36,055 bases of DNA from NCBI GenBank assembly GCA_025453595.1, contig JALOQB010000016.1, positions 1-36,055 of the forward strand, written 5' to 3'. Shown piece by piece: positions 24,911 through 31,869 of the stretch; the stretch's first letter is position 1, and each line of letters begins with the position of its first letter. The position numbers and the translations under genes were made by a program. The notes beneath the pieces were generated by a model. The model made no database searches and was not told the origin of the DNA. It saw only the letters and a list, made by a program, of their open reading frames with translations. Source of the DNA: Polyangiaceae bacterium (GTDB lineage: Bacteria > Myxococcota_A > Polyangia > Polyangiales > Polyangiaceae).

Positions 24911-26152
24911 TCAGCCGTCTTTCACCTTTCGGGCCACGGTGCCCTCGGGGTGCTTGTACCAGCCTGGATCGTCGTAGCTGGTGAGTCCGTCGCGTACCTT
25001 GAGCACGGTGAACATGCCGCCCATCTCGACATCCCCGAAGGGTCCTTTGCCGGTCATCATGGGCAAGGTGTTCTTCGGGCGCCCCATGTCCATCATGCCC
25101 CCCATGCCGTTCTCGCCCATGGCCATGTAGCCCGGCAGCACCGCGCGCACCTTCTCCTCGGTGCCCTTCTGCTTGACCCCCATCATGTTGGGGACATCGT
25201 GGCTCATGGCGTTCATCGTGTGGTGCGACTTGTGGCAATGAAACGCCCAGTCTCCGGGGACGTCGGCCACCCACTCGACCGTCTGTGTCGAGCCCGTGGG
25301 CACGTTGATGGTGGTCATCGGGACACGCGCCGAGCGGGGGATGGTGCCTCCGTCGGTCGCCGCGTGCCAGAAGCGGTAGCCGTGCAGGTGGATGGGGTGG
25401 CTGTCCATGCTCAGGTTGCCGAGCGAGACGCGCACACGCTCGCCGGTCTTCACGACCAGGGGCGCCGTGCCAGGCCAGGCGCGGCTGTTGAAGGTGAAGA
25501 GGTTGAAGTCGGTCATGATGGCCGCGTTGGGAGTGGCCGTGCCGGGGGCCACGAACCACTCGTGCAGCAGGATCAAAAAGTGTCGATCAACTCGAGGCGT
25601 CTCCGGGGTCTTCGGGTGGACGACGAAGAAGCCCATCATGCCCATGGCCATCTGCACCATCTCGTCGGAGTGCGGGTGGTACATGAACACGCCGTTTTGC
25701 CGTAGCGTGAACTCGTAGACGTACGTCTCGCCGGGCTCGATGTGGGGCTGGTTCAGGCCCGCCACGCCGTCCATCCCGTTGGGGAGGAACAGCCCGTGCC
25801 AGTGGACGCTGGTCCGCTCGGGCAGCTTGTTCTTGACGAAGAACCGCACCCGATCGCCCTCGACCGCCTCGATGGTGGGGCCCGGCGTCGAGCCGTTGTA
25901 GCCCCAGGCGTTGATGGTCATGCCCGCGGCGACCTCGTGCTTGACGGGTTCGGCCACCAGCCGAAACTCCTTCACCCCGTCCTTCATCGTCCACGGCAGC
26001 GCCTTGCCGTTGGGGGTGATGACGGGGATGTAGGGGAGCTTGTCCTCGGGCCCCCCCGGCTTCTCTTGCGCGCCAGCCTTCTTGCCCCGGAGCAGGGCGG
26101 CGAGCCCGCCCGTGATGGCTGCCCCTGCGATTGCGGCTCTACGGGTGATCAT
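24911..26152 (-). CDS. Multicopper oxidase, CopA-like with Met-rich C-terminus
   Basis: 413 residues. The N-terminus MITRRAAIAGAAITGGLAAL is Tat-like, fitting export of a folded copper enzyme. Copper motifs: SVHWHGLFLPNG near 116, MYHPHSDEM near 157, HPIHLHGYRF near 251 and FHCHKSHHTMNAM near 304. After the last motif comes a Met/His-rich stretch (MSHDVPNMMGV, GYMAMGENGMGGMMDMG), recalling CopA/PcoA-type oxidases. Periplasmic Cu(I) oxidation and binding is the likely role. Its start overlaps the TolC-like gene by 14 bp. It differs clearly from the other oxidase in anchor and length, so it is not a recent duplicate. Confidence 0.92.
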   Translation of the reverse strand: MITRRAAIAGAAITGGLAALLRGKKAGAQEKPGGPEDKLPYIPVITPNGKALPWTMKDGVKEFRLVAEPVKHEVAAGMTINAWGYNGSTPGPTIEAVEGDRVRFFVKNKLPERTSVHWHGLFLPNGMDGVAGLNQPHIEPGETYVYEFTLRQNGVFMYHPHSDEMVQMAMGMMGFFVVHPKTPETPRVDRHFLILLHEWFVAPGTATPNAAIMTDFNLFTFNSRAWPGTAPLVVKTGERVRVSLGNLSMDSHPIHLHGYRFWHAATDGGTIPRSARVPMTTINVPTGSTQTVEWVADVPGDWAFHCHKSHHTMNAMSHDVPNMMGVKQKGTEEKVRAVLPGYMAMGENGMGGMMDMGRPKNTLPMMTGKGPFGDVEMGGMFTVLKVRDGLTSYDDPGWYKHPEGTVARKVKDG

Positions 26153-27545
26153 GGTGGTGCTCCTCGTTGTTCTTGGGGGCGTCCGGCAGCGCCCCGCCGG
26201 CTCGCCACTCCAGCTCGGCGCGCAGGGTCCAGTAGTCGCGCACTGACTCGATCAGTTCGCGATAGGCGCTGATCTCGGCCTGCTTGGCCGACAGGAGCTG
26301 GAAGACCCCCAGCAGCATGGCGTCGTACTGCTGCTGCGACAGCGCCACGATCCGCTCTCGCAGCGGCACGATGGATCGCTGGTAGGCCTCGACGATGCCC
26401 CGGGCCGCCCCGAGCCGCGCCCTCAACTCGCGCACCTCGGAGCGGATCTCGACCGCCATCGCATATTCGCGGGCCTTGGCCTCGCGGAGCTGCGCTTCGA
26501 GGCGCGCGATCACCGCTTGCCCCTGGTCGAACAGCGGGATCTGGAGGCTCACACTCGGGCCGATCAGCCGCACTCCTTCCGTCTCTCGATGGATGGTCAA
26601 GCCAGCATCCAGGCCGCCGATCCAGCGGACATTCTTGGCCAGCGCGAGCCCGTACGAGACGACCTCGACATCCTTGCGGGCGGCCCCCAGGTCGAGCCTG
26701 TGCTCCACGGCGAAGGACTCCAAACGCTCGAAGGAAGGCTCCTCGGCGGCCACCTCCGGGAGCTTGGGCGAGGCCCGCCAGCCGGTGTCGGGCCCCCACG
26801 CCCCCATGGCGCGGTTGAGCCGCTCGCGAGCCGCAGCCAGGTCGGCCTCGGCGCGCCGCACGTCGAGCTGGATCTGGGCAAAAAGCGACTGTTCGTTGGC
26901 CAGGGTCAGGTCGTTGATGGTCTCGGCCTTGTGCTGCTTCTGGGCCAGCTCGACCCCCGCCGCGGCCGCTTCGACGATGACCTTGCGCATGGCCAGCATC
27001 TGCTGGGCCGCCTGCACTCCGTAGAAGGCCACCTTGGTCTCGTAGGCGACCTGGAGCACGGCGTTACCCACGCGCAGCTTGGCCCCCTCAAGCTGGGTTC
27101 TTGCGATGCGCTTGCGCGCGCCGAGGGTGAACAGCGAGAGAAAATCCTGGACCAGGTTCAGCTCGAAGGTCGAGCCTCCGCCCTTGTCGAGGGGCCAGTG
27201 TGCCCCGCCGCTCAGGACCGGGTTCTTCAGCAACCCGGCCTGCACCAGGTCGGCCTGCGCGACCCCCAGCTCTTCGTACATCGCCTGCAGGTGGCGGTTG
27301 TTGAGCAACGCCACCTGGACGGCGCCGTCCACCGACAGCTCGCGCGAGAGCAGCTCGCGGACGGCCTTGCGAACCTGCTCGTCCTCGTCGCTACCCGTGA
27401 TCCACGAGAGCTTCTTGCCCGTGCGCCCCTCGACCTCGCGGCCAACCTCGCGGAACGCAGGCGCGGCCGAGGTCGAGGCGCAGCCCGTGGCCAGGGGCGC
27501 CAGGAGCAGTGCTGAGAGGGCGAGGACTCCTCGCATCATGCCCAT
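26139..27545 (-). CDS. Second TolC-family outer-membrane efflux lipoprotein
   Basis: 468 residues from ATG 27545. The lipobox is LATGC (Cys22). Two outer-membrane-efflux repeats are seen: SVDGAVQVALLNNRHLQAMYEEL and following helices, then LESFAVEHRLDLGAA and helices ending near QQQYDAMLLGVFQLLSAKQAE. It ends in EEHHHDHP. This type is often found next to multicopper oxidases (CopB/PcoB-like position) rather than with RND pumps. No adaptor or pump gene is present in this operon; it may share the Cus pump or act alone. It overlaps the upstream lipoprotein stop by one base and the downstream oxidase start by 14 bp. Confidence 0.88.
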   Translation of the reverse strand: MGMMRGVLALSALLLAPLATGCASTSAAPAFREVGREVEGRTGKKLSWITGSDEDEQVRKAVRELLSRELSVDGAVQVALLNNRHLQAMYEELGVAQADLVQAGLLKNPVLSGGAHWPLDKGGGSTFELNLVQDFLSLFTLGARKRIARTQLEGAKLRVGNAVLQVAYETKVAFYGVQAAQQMLAMRKVIVEAAAAGVELAQKQHKAETINDLTLANEQSLFAQIQLDVRRAEADLAAARERLNRAMGAWGPDTGWRASPKLPEVAAEEPSFERLESFAVEHRLDLGAARKDVEVVSYGLALAKNVRWIGGLDAGLTIHRETEGVRLIGPSVSLQIPLFDQGQAVIARLEAQLREAKAREYAMAVEIRSEVRELRARLGAARGIVEAYQRSIVPLRERIVALSQQQYDAMLLGVFQLLSAKQAEISAYRELIESVRDYWTLRAELEWRAGGALPDAPKNNEEHHHDHP

Positions 27546-27847
27546 CAGTGCCCCTGATGTTGGTGGCCGACCGACGAGGAGGCCGAGGCGGAGGGGGGAG
27601 CGGGCATGGTGTGTCCGTGGTGGGCGTGGGGGTCGGGGGCAGAGGCGGCGCCAGAACCAGCGGTGGTGGCAGTGGCCTCCGGGGCGGGGGCTCCTTCAGG
27701 GGCCGAGGGGTTGGCGGGGTCAGCGGCGGTGCGGGCGGGAAGCTCTCCGGAGGCACAGGCCACCCCCAGCGCGAGCAGGAGGGCCAGCGCATACCAGCCT
27801 GGGTGCAAGCAGCTGGATGCGGGAGAGGTGCAACGAGAACAGGCCAT
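27545..27847 (-). CDS. His-rich small lipoprotein, first gene of the oxidase operon
   Basis: About 100 residues from ATG 27847; GTG 27856 is also possible. A Cys-containing N-terminus (ACSRCTSPASSC) precedes a hydrophobic segment ending in a loose lipobox (LGVAC). The mature part is a Pro/Ala/Thr linker with PHAHHGHTMPAPP near the end and the tail GHQHQGH. No domain is recognised. The His clusters suggest periplasmic Cu/Zn binding. It opens the minus-strand operon; a -24/-12-like element and two GTGACC palindromes lie upstream, between this gene and the TonB receptor. Confidence 0.65.
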   Translation of the reverse strand: MACSRCTSPASSCLHPGWYALALLLALGVACASGELPARTAADPANPSAPEGAPAPEATATTAGSGAASAPDPHAHHGHTMPAPPSASASSSVGHQHQGH

Positions 27848-27876
27848 GGCTTTCACGCGAAGAGGCCAGGAGGACG

Positions 27877-27892
27877 AGCAGCTACCGTGCCA
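27877..27892 (-). promoter_or_regulatory. -24/-12-like promoter of the multicopper oxidase operon
   Basis: On the minus strand TGGCACGGTAGCTGCT: TGGCACG with GC exactly 10 bases after GG, close to the sigma-54 consensus. Predicted transcription start is near 27866. Two palindromes lie about 55 and 125 bp upstream, as expected for enhancer sites. Confidence 0.5.
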
Positions 27893-27936
27893 TTCCAGGC
27901 TCGGCCCTGTTCCTGCGACAACGCAGCCTCTGGCGA

Positions 27937-27953
27937 GTGACCCTGGCGGTCAC
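27937..27953. promoter_or_regulatory. GTGACC-N5-GGTCAC palindrome, copy C
   Basis: Exact GTGACC-CTGGC-GGTCAC. It is paired with copy D, with centres 72 bp apart, both upstream of the minus-strand oxidase operon. Confidence 0.65.
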
Positions 27954-28008
27954 GAACGCCTTGCGGTCCCTGGAAATTCTGGCTTTCGGTGAGGCTCGCT
28001 CGATTCGA

Positions 28009-28025
28009 GTGACCCGTGGGGTCAC
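28009..28025. promoter_or_regulatory. GTGACC-N5-GGTCAC palindrome, copy D
   Basis: Exact GTGACC-CGTGG-GGTCAC, 12 bp from the 3' end of the TonB receptor gene and upstream of the oxidase operon. Confidence 0.65.
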
Positions 28026-28037
28026 AAGTAGGCGAGT

Positions 28038-30206
28038 TCAGGGCCAGTACAGCGTGGCCCGCGCGATCACGGTCCGGGGCCAACCGGGCGAGTAGTGGAT
28101 GCCGGTGACCGGTGCGGGTTCGTAGGAGAGCCGCGTCGTGCTGGCGAAGTTCACCTCGCGCCACCGGACATCGAAGACATTCTGCACGTCGAGGCCCGCC
28201 TCGACGCTCCGGTAGCGGACGCCTGCATTGGCGTCCACGATGGTGAATCCCTGCGCGGTGAGCGATTCGTCCTCGATGGCTGGTCGATCGGCCAGGGATT
28301 TGATCCGCAGCGCTCCAAAAGGGGTCCAGTCGCCGAAGGTAGGGCGGGCTCCGATGCCGCCGGTCAACGTGCGCGTCGGGGCGAGCGCTACGGCGTTGCC
28401 GTTGCCTGCGTTGGCCCGGAAGCGAGCGCGCGTGAAGGTCGCATCCACATCGGCGTAGAGCCAGTTGGCGATCCGGTAGCGCGCCCCCACCTCGACGCCG
28501 TAGCGGCGAGTGCGCTCGGACGCCTCGGTCGTCCCCTCGTCACCAAGCCACACCAGCTCCGAGTCGAGGTCGAGCAGGAACAAGGCCGCGTTGAGCTGGA
28601 GATCCTTGAGGGGAGAGATACGAAGCCCCAGCTCGTAGCCCACCGCCGGGGTGATGAGCCGCACCGCGTCCTTCGAGAGAACAGCCCCTCGGGCGTCGTT
28701 GCTGTGGAAGCCGTGCCCGTAGCCGGCAAACAGGTCCAGACCGGAGGTCGGGGTCACGATCCAGAGCAACTTCGGGAGCAGGCGGTTTGCCCCCTGGGTC
28801 CCGCTCGTTCGCGTTCCGAGGGTGGCGAGGTTCTCGTTGCGATCCTCGACCCCGACGTCGATGCGCTGACCACGGAGCCCGGCGAGGAAGCGAAGGCTGT
28901 CGGTGAGGCGCACGTCCTCCTCGACGTAGACGCCAATCTGGCTCTCGGAGACGCGTGCGTTGATGACCGGTTGCAGGCGCTCCTGAGCGCGATCGTAGAA
29001 GAGAGCGTTGTCGATGTCATCGCGTCGGACCTGCGCTCCCAGCGTCGTGGTGAACCGAGCGCGCCCGACGTGCAGGTGACGCCGCAGGCGGAAGTCTCCG
29101 CCCAGAATCGTGCGGTTGTCGGACTGCTCGATCTCGTCGCCGTTGGCCGGGTCGCGGGCGAAGAAGGTGAAGTTGGAGTACAGGTTGAAGCGGTAGCTCA
29201 CGGCGTAGAACATCGCCGACAGCTCCGCGTCGCGAGACACCGCCGAGTAGCTGAGCGATGCCAGGTGGCGCTGCGTGGCGCCCCCCTCGGTCGGGTCGAC
29301 GAAGCCGAAGTGATCGAGGCAAGGCTGCCCGTGAGCGCTGGGCGGGGGTGAGCCCGGCTCTCCCTCGCCGCACACGGCACGAGCCGGGATCTGGCCAGAA
29401 CCCCGCCACTTCGAGCCGTAGGACATCCAGGTGAACGACACCTTGCTCCCAGCGTCGAGGTCGCGGGTCGCCCGCAGGTAGATGTTGTAGCGGTTGAGGC
29501 GCTCCGGGTTCTTGAAGGGGCCGTCGTCGTCGAAGACCTCTGCGGCAGCCACCGCGCGCCAGTTCTCGCCAAGGCGCGGCGAGGCGACGACGAGACCGCG
29601 CCGGATGCCGAACTGACCGTACTGGAGGCTCGCGTAGCTCTCTTCGAAGGACTCGGCCAGACGCAGGTTGACCGCGCCAGCGGTGGAGAAGTCTCCGAGG
29701 TGGGCGTAGTAAGGGCCCTTGTACGCGTCGAGCGAGACGACCAGCTCGGGGATCAGGAAGTGAAAGTCGGTGTACCCCTGGCCGTGCCCGTGGCTGACCA
29801 TGTTGATGGGCACACCATCGACAAAGAAGCCGATGTCGGTACCATGATCGGCGTCGAACCCGCGAAGAAAATACTGGTTTGCCTTGCCCCCTCCCGCATG
29901 CTGGACCGCAAAAAGACCAGGGGTTGCTTCGAGGATGTCCCCGGGCCGCAACCTCGGTCGAAGCTCCAGATCGCGCCGGGTCACGTTGACGCGCGATGAC
30001 GCCTCGCTCGCCTGCTTGTCGGCCCGCACGATCACCTCGTTTGCTGGATGCTCGTGGGGGGGCGGTGCCGGGGGTGAGTTCGCCGGCAGAGGTGCGTTTT
30101 CGGGGGGCGGTGCGCTGCGCTGGTCGTCCGCGTGGGCCGGGCACACCCACCCCACCCCAGCCAGGAGCACCAAGAGGACCGGCAAGGGGCGAACAAGAAG
30201 GAGCAT
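28038..30206 (-). CDS. TonB-dependent outer-membrane receptor
   Basis: About 722 residues from ATG 30206; the frame also opens at ATG 30230, but that start lies inside a near-perfect -24/-12 element. A signal peptide (LLVLLAGVGWVCPAHA) and a His/Pro-rich linker precede the plug: VIVRADKQASEAS, DILEATPGLFAVQHAGG, NQYFLRGFDADHGTD and FFVDGVPINMVSHGHGQG. The beta-barrel fills the rest and ends in RATLYWP. It imports a ligand across the outer membrane using TonB energy; the substrate is unknown. Its position suggests a copper complex or metallophore, or a role like OprC. The plug loop has several His residues (VSHGHGQGYTDFHF), but this motif also occurs in receptors outside copper loci. Confidence 0.88.
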   Translation of the reverse strand: MLLLVRPLPVLLVLLAGVGWVCPAHADDQRSAPPPENAPLPANSPPAPPPHEHPANEVIVRADKQASEASSRVNVTRRDLELRPRLRPGDILEATPGLFAVQHAGGGKANQYFLRGFDADHGTDIGFFVDGVPINMVSHGHGQGYTDFHFLIPELVVSLDAYKGPYYAHLGDFSTAGAVNLRLAESFEESYASLQYGQFGIRRGLVVASPRLGENWRAVAAAEVFDDDGPFKNPERLNRYNIYLRATRDLDAGSKVSFTWMSYGSKWRGSGQIPARAVCGEGEPGSPPPSAHGQPCLDHFGFVDPTEGGATQRHLASLSYSAVSRDAELSAMFYAVSYRFNLYSNFTFFARDPANGDEIEQSDNRTILGGDFRLRRHLHVGRARFTTTLGAQVRRDDIDNALFYDRAQERLQPVINARVSESQIGVYVEEDVRLTDSLRFLAGLRGQRIDVGVEDRNENLATLGTRTSGTQGANRLLPKLLWIVTPTSGLDLFAGYGHGFHSNDARGAVLSKDAVRLITPAVGYELGLRISPLKDLQLNAALFLLDLDSELVWLGDEGTTEASERTRRYGVEVGARYRIANWLYADVDATFTRARFRANAGNGNAVALAPTRTLTGGIGARPTFGDWTPFGALRIKSLADRPAIEDESLTAQGFTIVDANAGVRYRSVEAGLDVQNVFDVRWREVNFASTTRLSYEPAPVTGIHYSPGWPRTVIARATLYWP

Positions 30207-30220
30207 CGTCAAGAGAGGCA

Positions 30221-30236
30221 AGCAACGCATGTGCCA
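30221..30236 (-). promoter_or_regulatory. Near-perfect -24/-12 element before the TonB receptor
   Basis: On the minus strand TGGCACATGCGTTGCT matches TGGCAC-N5-TTGCW completely. It covers the ATG at 30230, implying that translation starts downstream, at 30206. The predicted transcription start (about 30210) is almost at that ATG. Confidence 0.55.
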
Positions 30237-30310
30237 CGGAAATGTGAAAGCGTAGCACCCTTGCGTCAGGCTGCTGAAACCGCCAGGTCGGAGCCTAACC
30301 TCCCCGGGCA

Positions 30311-30327
30311 GTGACCCTCCCGGTCAC
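30311..30327. promoter_or_regulatory. GTGACC-N5-GGTCAC palindrome, copy E
   Basis: Exact GTGACC-CTCCC-GGTCAC in the divergent gap between the TonB receptor and the Cys/His lipoprotein, about 80 bp from each candidate -24/-12 element. Confidence 0.65.
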
Positions 30328-30394
30328 TGACCCCGCACGATGACCTACCGCGGTTCACGGGGCTTCTCCGCGAAAATCCAGAAAACTCACGAAC

Positions 30395-30410
30395 AGGCAC
30401 ACGGCATGCT
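30395..30410 (+). promoter_or_regulatory. -24/-12-like element before the Cys/His lipoprotein
   Basis: AGGCACACGGCATGCT: GGCAC with GC exactly 10 bases after GG. It lies 15 bases before ATG 30424 and downstream of copy E. Confidence 0.4.
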
Positions 30411-30423
30411 TGTGTCGCGAGGC

Positions 30424-30699
30424 ATGCATCGCTCCTTGTTCTGTGCTGTGCTCACGGCCTTCTGGCTGTCGGGCTGCGCTTCTTCCCCTGCCTCCAGCGA
30501 GGCGCAGCCCACATCCACGGCGGCACCTGCTCGTCCGGTGTGCGACGAGATCGCCAAGATCTGCCATAGCCACGACGAACACGGCGGGTTGCCGCGCGAC
30601 TGCCACCTGATGGGGCACAACCCCAGGACGACCAACGAGCAGTGCGAGGCGAAGAAGGCCGAGTGCCTGGCGGCCTGCAAGGACAGCCATGCCCATTGA
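30424..30699 (+). CDS. Small Cys/His-rich lipoprotein
   Basis: 91 residues from ATG 30424 (MHRSLF); the frame is open from 30340, but this start gives a normal signal peptide with lipobox LSGC (Cys18). After a Ser/Pro/Thr linker, the last 50 residues carry CDEIAKICHSHDEHGG, DCHLMGHNP and CEAKKAECLAAC, six Cys and several His in a regular pattern, ending KDSHAH. The spacing suggests a compact disulfide-bonded or metal-binding domain. I do not know the family by name. It overlaps the cupredoxin gene by 11 bp, so the two are translated together, and it sits first in the redox-module transcription unit. Confidence 0.75.
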   Translation: MHRSLFCAVLTAFWLSGCASSPASSEAQPTSTAAPARPVCDEIAKICHSHDEHGGLPRDCHLMGHNPRTTNEQCEAKKAECLAACKDSHAH

Positions 30700-31072
30700 A
30701 CACCCTACCCCCGCGCGCCTGGCCCTCTTGCTGATGCTGGCGGCGCCCGCGGCCTGCGACCCCGCCAAGAAGGAACAGTCCTCACCCCCCACGACTCCAG
30801 CCTCGGGGGCGCTCGTGCGAGTGGAGGCGAATGACCAGGGGTTCCAGCCTCCGCGTGTCCAGATCCCCGCCAATCAACCGGTGAACCTTCTGTTTCGCCG
30901 AACCAGCGACTCGACCTGCGCGACCAGCGTGGTGTTCCCAGATCTGAAGATCGAGCGTGATCTGCCGCTCAACAAGGACGTGCAAGTGGACCTGCCTGCT
31001 CTGCCCGGTGGCAAAGAGCTGGCGTTCCAGTGCGGCATGGGCATGTACAAAAGCAAGATCGTGGCACAGTGA
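30689..31072 (+). CDS. CupA-like cupredoxin lipoprotein
   Basis: 127 residues from ATG 30689, overlapping the previous gene by 11 bp. The lipobox is PAAC (Cys23). The rest is a single cupredoxin domain (about 40-127) with TCATSVVFPDLKIERDLPL and FQCGMGMYKSKIV. Putative ligands are Cys77, Cys115, Met117 and Met119. There is no His pair for a blue type 1 site. The C...CxMxM arrangement resembles Streptococcus pneumoniae CupA, which binds Cu(I) and passes it to CopA. Here the protein is lipid-anchored outside the cytoplasm, so it would handle periplasmic Cu(I) (inference). Confidence 0.82.
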   Translation: MPIEHPTPARLALLLMLAAPAACDPAKKEQSSPPTTPASGALVRVEANDQGFQPPRVQIPANQPVNLLFRRTSDSTCATSVVFPDLKIERDLPLNKDVQVDLPALPGGKELAFQCGMGMYKSKIVAQ

Positions 31073-31196
31073 CCCTGGAGACCACAGACAGGAGTCGGCT
31101 TCGGGCCGGCTGACTCTCGGGGACACGGCACGCTCAAGGGCGCCTCTAGATGCCAGCCATGACCGTGCAGGCACGGTGTCTGCTTGGGAGGGCGCC
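31073..31196. other. Gap with two inverted repeats between cupredoxin and cytochrome genes
   Basis: Contains ACCGTGC-AG-GCACGGT (about 31162-31177), a perfect 7-bp inverted repeat 20 bp before the cytochrome start, and a weaker GAGTC...GACTC stem near 31091. Either could be an operator or attenuator. There is no T-tract, so an intrinsic terminator is unlikely. Confidence 0.35.
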
Positions 31197-31697
31197 ATGA
31201 GAAAGCTCTCCCTCCCCATCGGGCTGGCGTGGCTCGGGATCGCTGCCTGCGCCTCCGCGCCGAGCGCTCCTCCCCCTGGGCCTGCTGCTCCGTCGATCTC
31301 ACCCCCGGCAAATTCCTCCTCTCCTGCCCGGCCTCTCCCGGTGGCCGAGCTTCCTGCTGCCACCCCGGCGGCGCCTTCTGCGTCTGCTCCGGCCCCGGCC
31401 GAGAAGACTCCTACCGAGCAGGCCCGCGCGGTGTTCGATCAACGATGCGCGTCCTGCCACACGGCGGGCGCCAACGCGAAGGCCGGCAAGCACCTCAAGC
31501 TGGTCGATGGTGTTCTCGTCGGGCACCACGCAGGCACGCTGGGCAAGACGATGCGCCGGGTCCTGGGGGTGGGCAGCAAGGCCACCATGCCGCCTGGCGG
31601 GCCAGCACTGGAAGAGCAAGAACGGCAGCTCCTCGTGGCGTGGGCAGAGGAGCAGGATCGATCGTCGTCCAAGAACAACAGCCCCCACCCTCACTGA
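31197..31697 (+). CDS. Monoheme c-type cytochrome lipoprotein
   Basis: 166 residues from ATG 31197, with GGGAGG upstream. The lipobox is IAAC (Cys18), and a long Pro/Ala/Ser linker (about 20-70) follows. One heme c site CASCH (Cys84, Cys87, His88) is present, with Met131 in KATMPPGG as likely sixth ligand. It is an electron carrier tethered in the periplasm. It ends in NNSPHPH. It lies between the cupredoxin and the Rieske protein, so electron flow between copper oxidation, this cytochrome and the di-heme peroxidase is a reasonable inference. The upstream extension of the frame to 30957 overlaps the cupredoxin and is rejected. Confidence 0.85.
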   Translation: MRKLSLPIGLAWLGIAACASAPSAPPPGPAAPSISPPANSSSPARPLPVAELPAATPAAPSASAPAPAEKTPTEQARAVFDQRCASCHTAGANAKAGKHLKLVDGVLVGHHAGTLGKTMRRVLGVGSKATMPPGGPALEEQERQLLVAWAEEQDRSSSKNNSPHPH

Positions 31698-31782
31698 ACA
31701 GGGGCCGCGAAGGGCCGTCTCCAGCAAGGGCACCTCGCTGGGGGCGAGGGCACGGGAGCGCGGTGAGACCCCGTGTGCTCGT

Positions 31783-31799
31783 GTGACCGCAACGGTTAC
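31783..31799. promoter_or_regulatory. GTGACC-N5-GGTTAC palindrome, copy F
   Basis: GTGACC-GCAAC-GGTTAC, one mismatch from consensus, 86 bp before the Rieske gene start and 55 bp before a -24/-12-like element. Confidence 0.6.
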
Positions 31800-31853
31800 A
31801 GCCGGCGTGGCTGCCCCCCGAACAATGCCTCTTCATGCGAGGTGCGAGCCACC

Positions 31854-31869
31854 GGGCATGGAGTTCGCA
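31854..31869 (+). promoter_or_regulatory. -24/-12-like element before the Rieske gene
   Basis: GGGCATGGAGTTCGCA: GGCAT with GC exactly 10 bases after GG. It overlaps a GGAG that could instead be the ribosome binding site of ATG 31869, so either this promoter or that start must be wrong; ATG 31881 would be compatible with the promoter. Confidence 0.35.
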
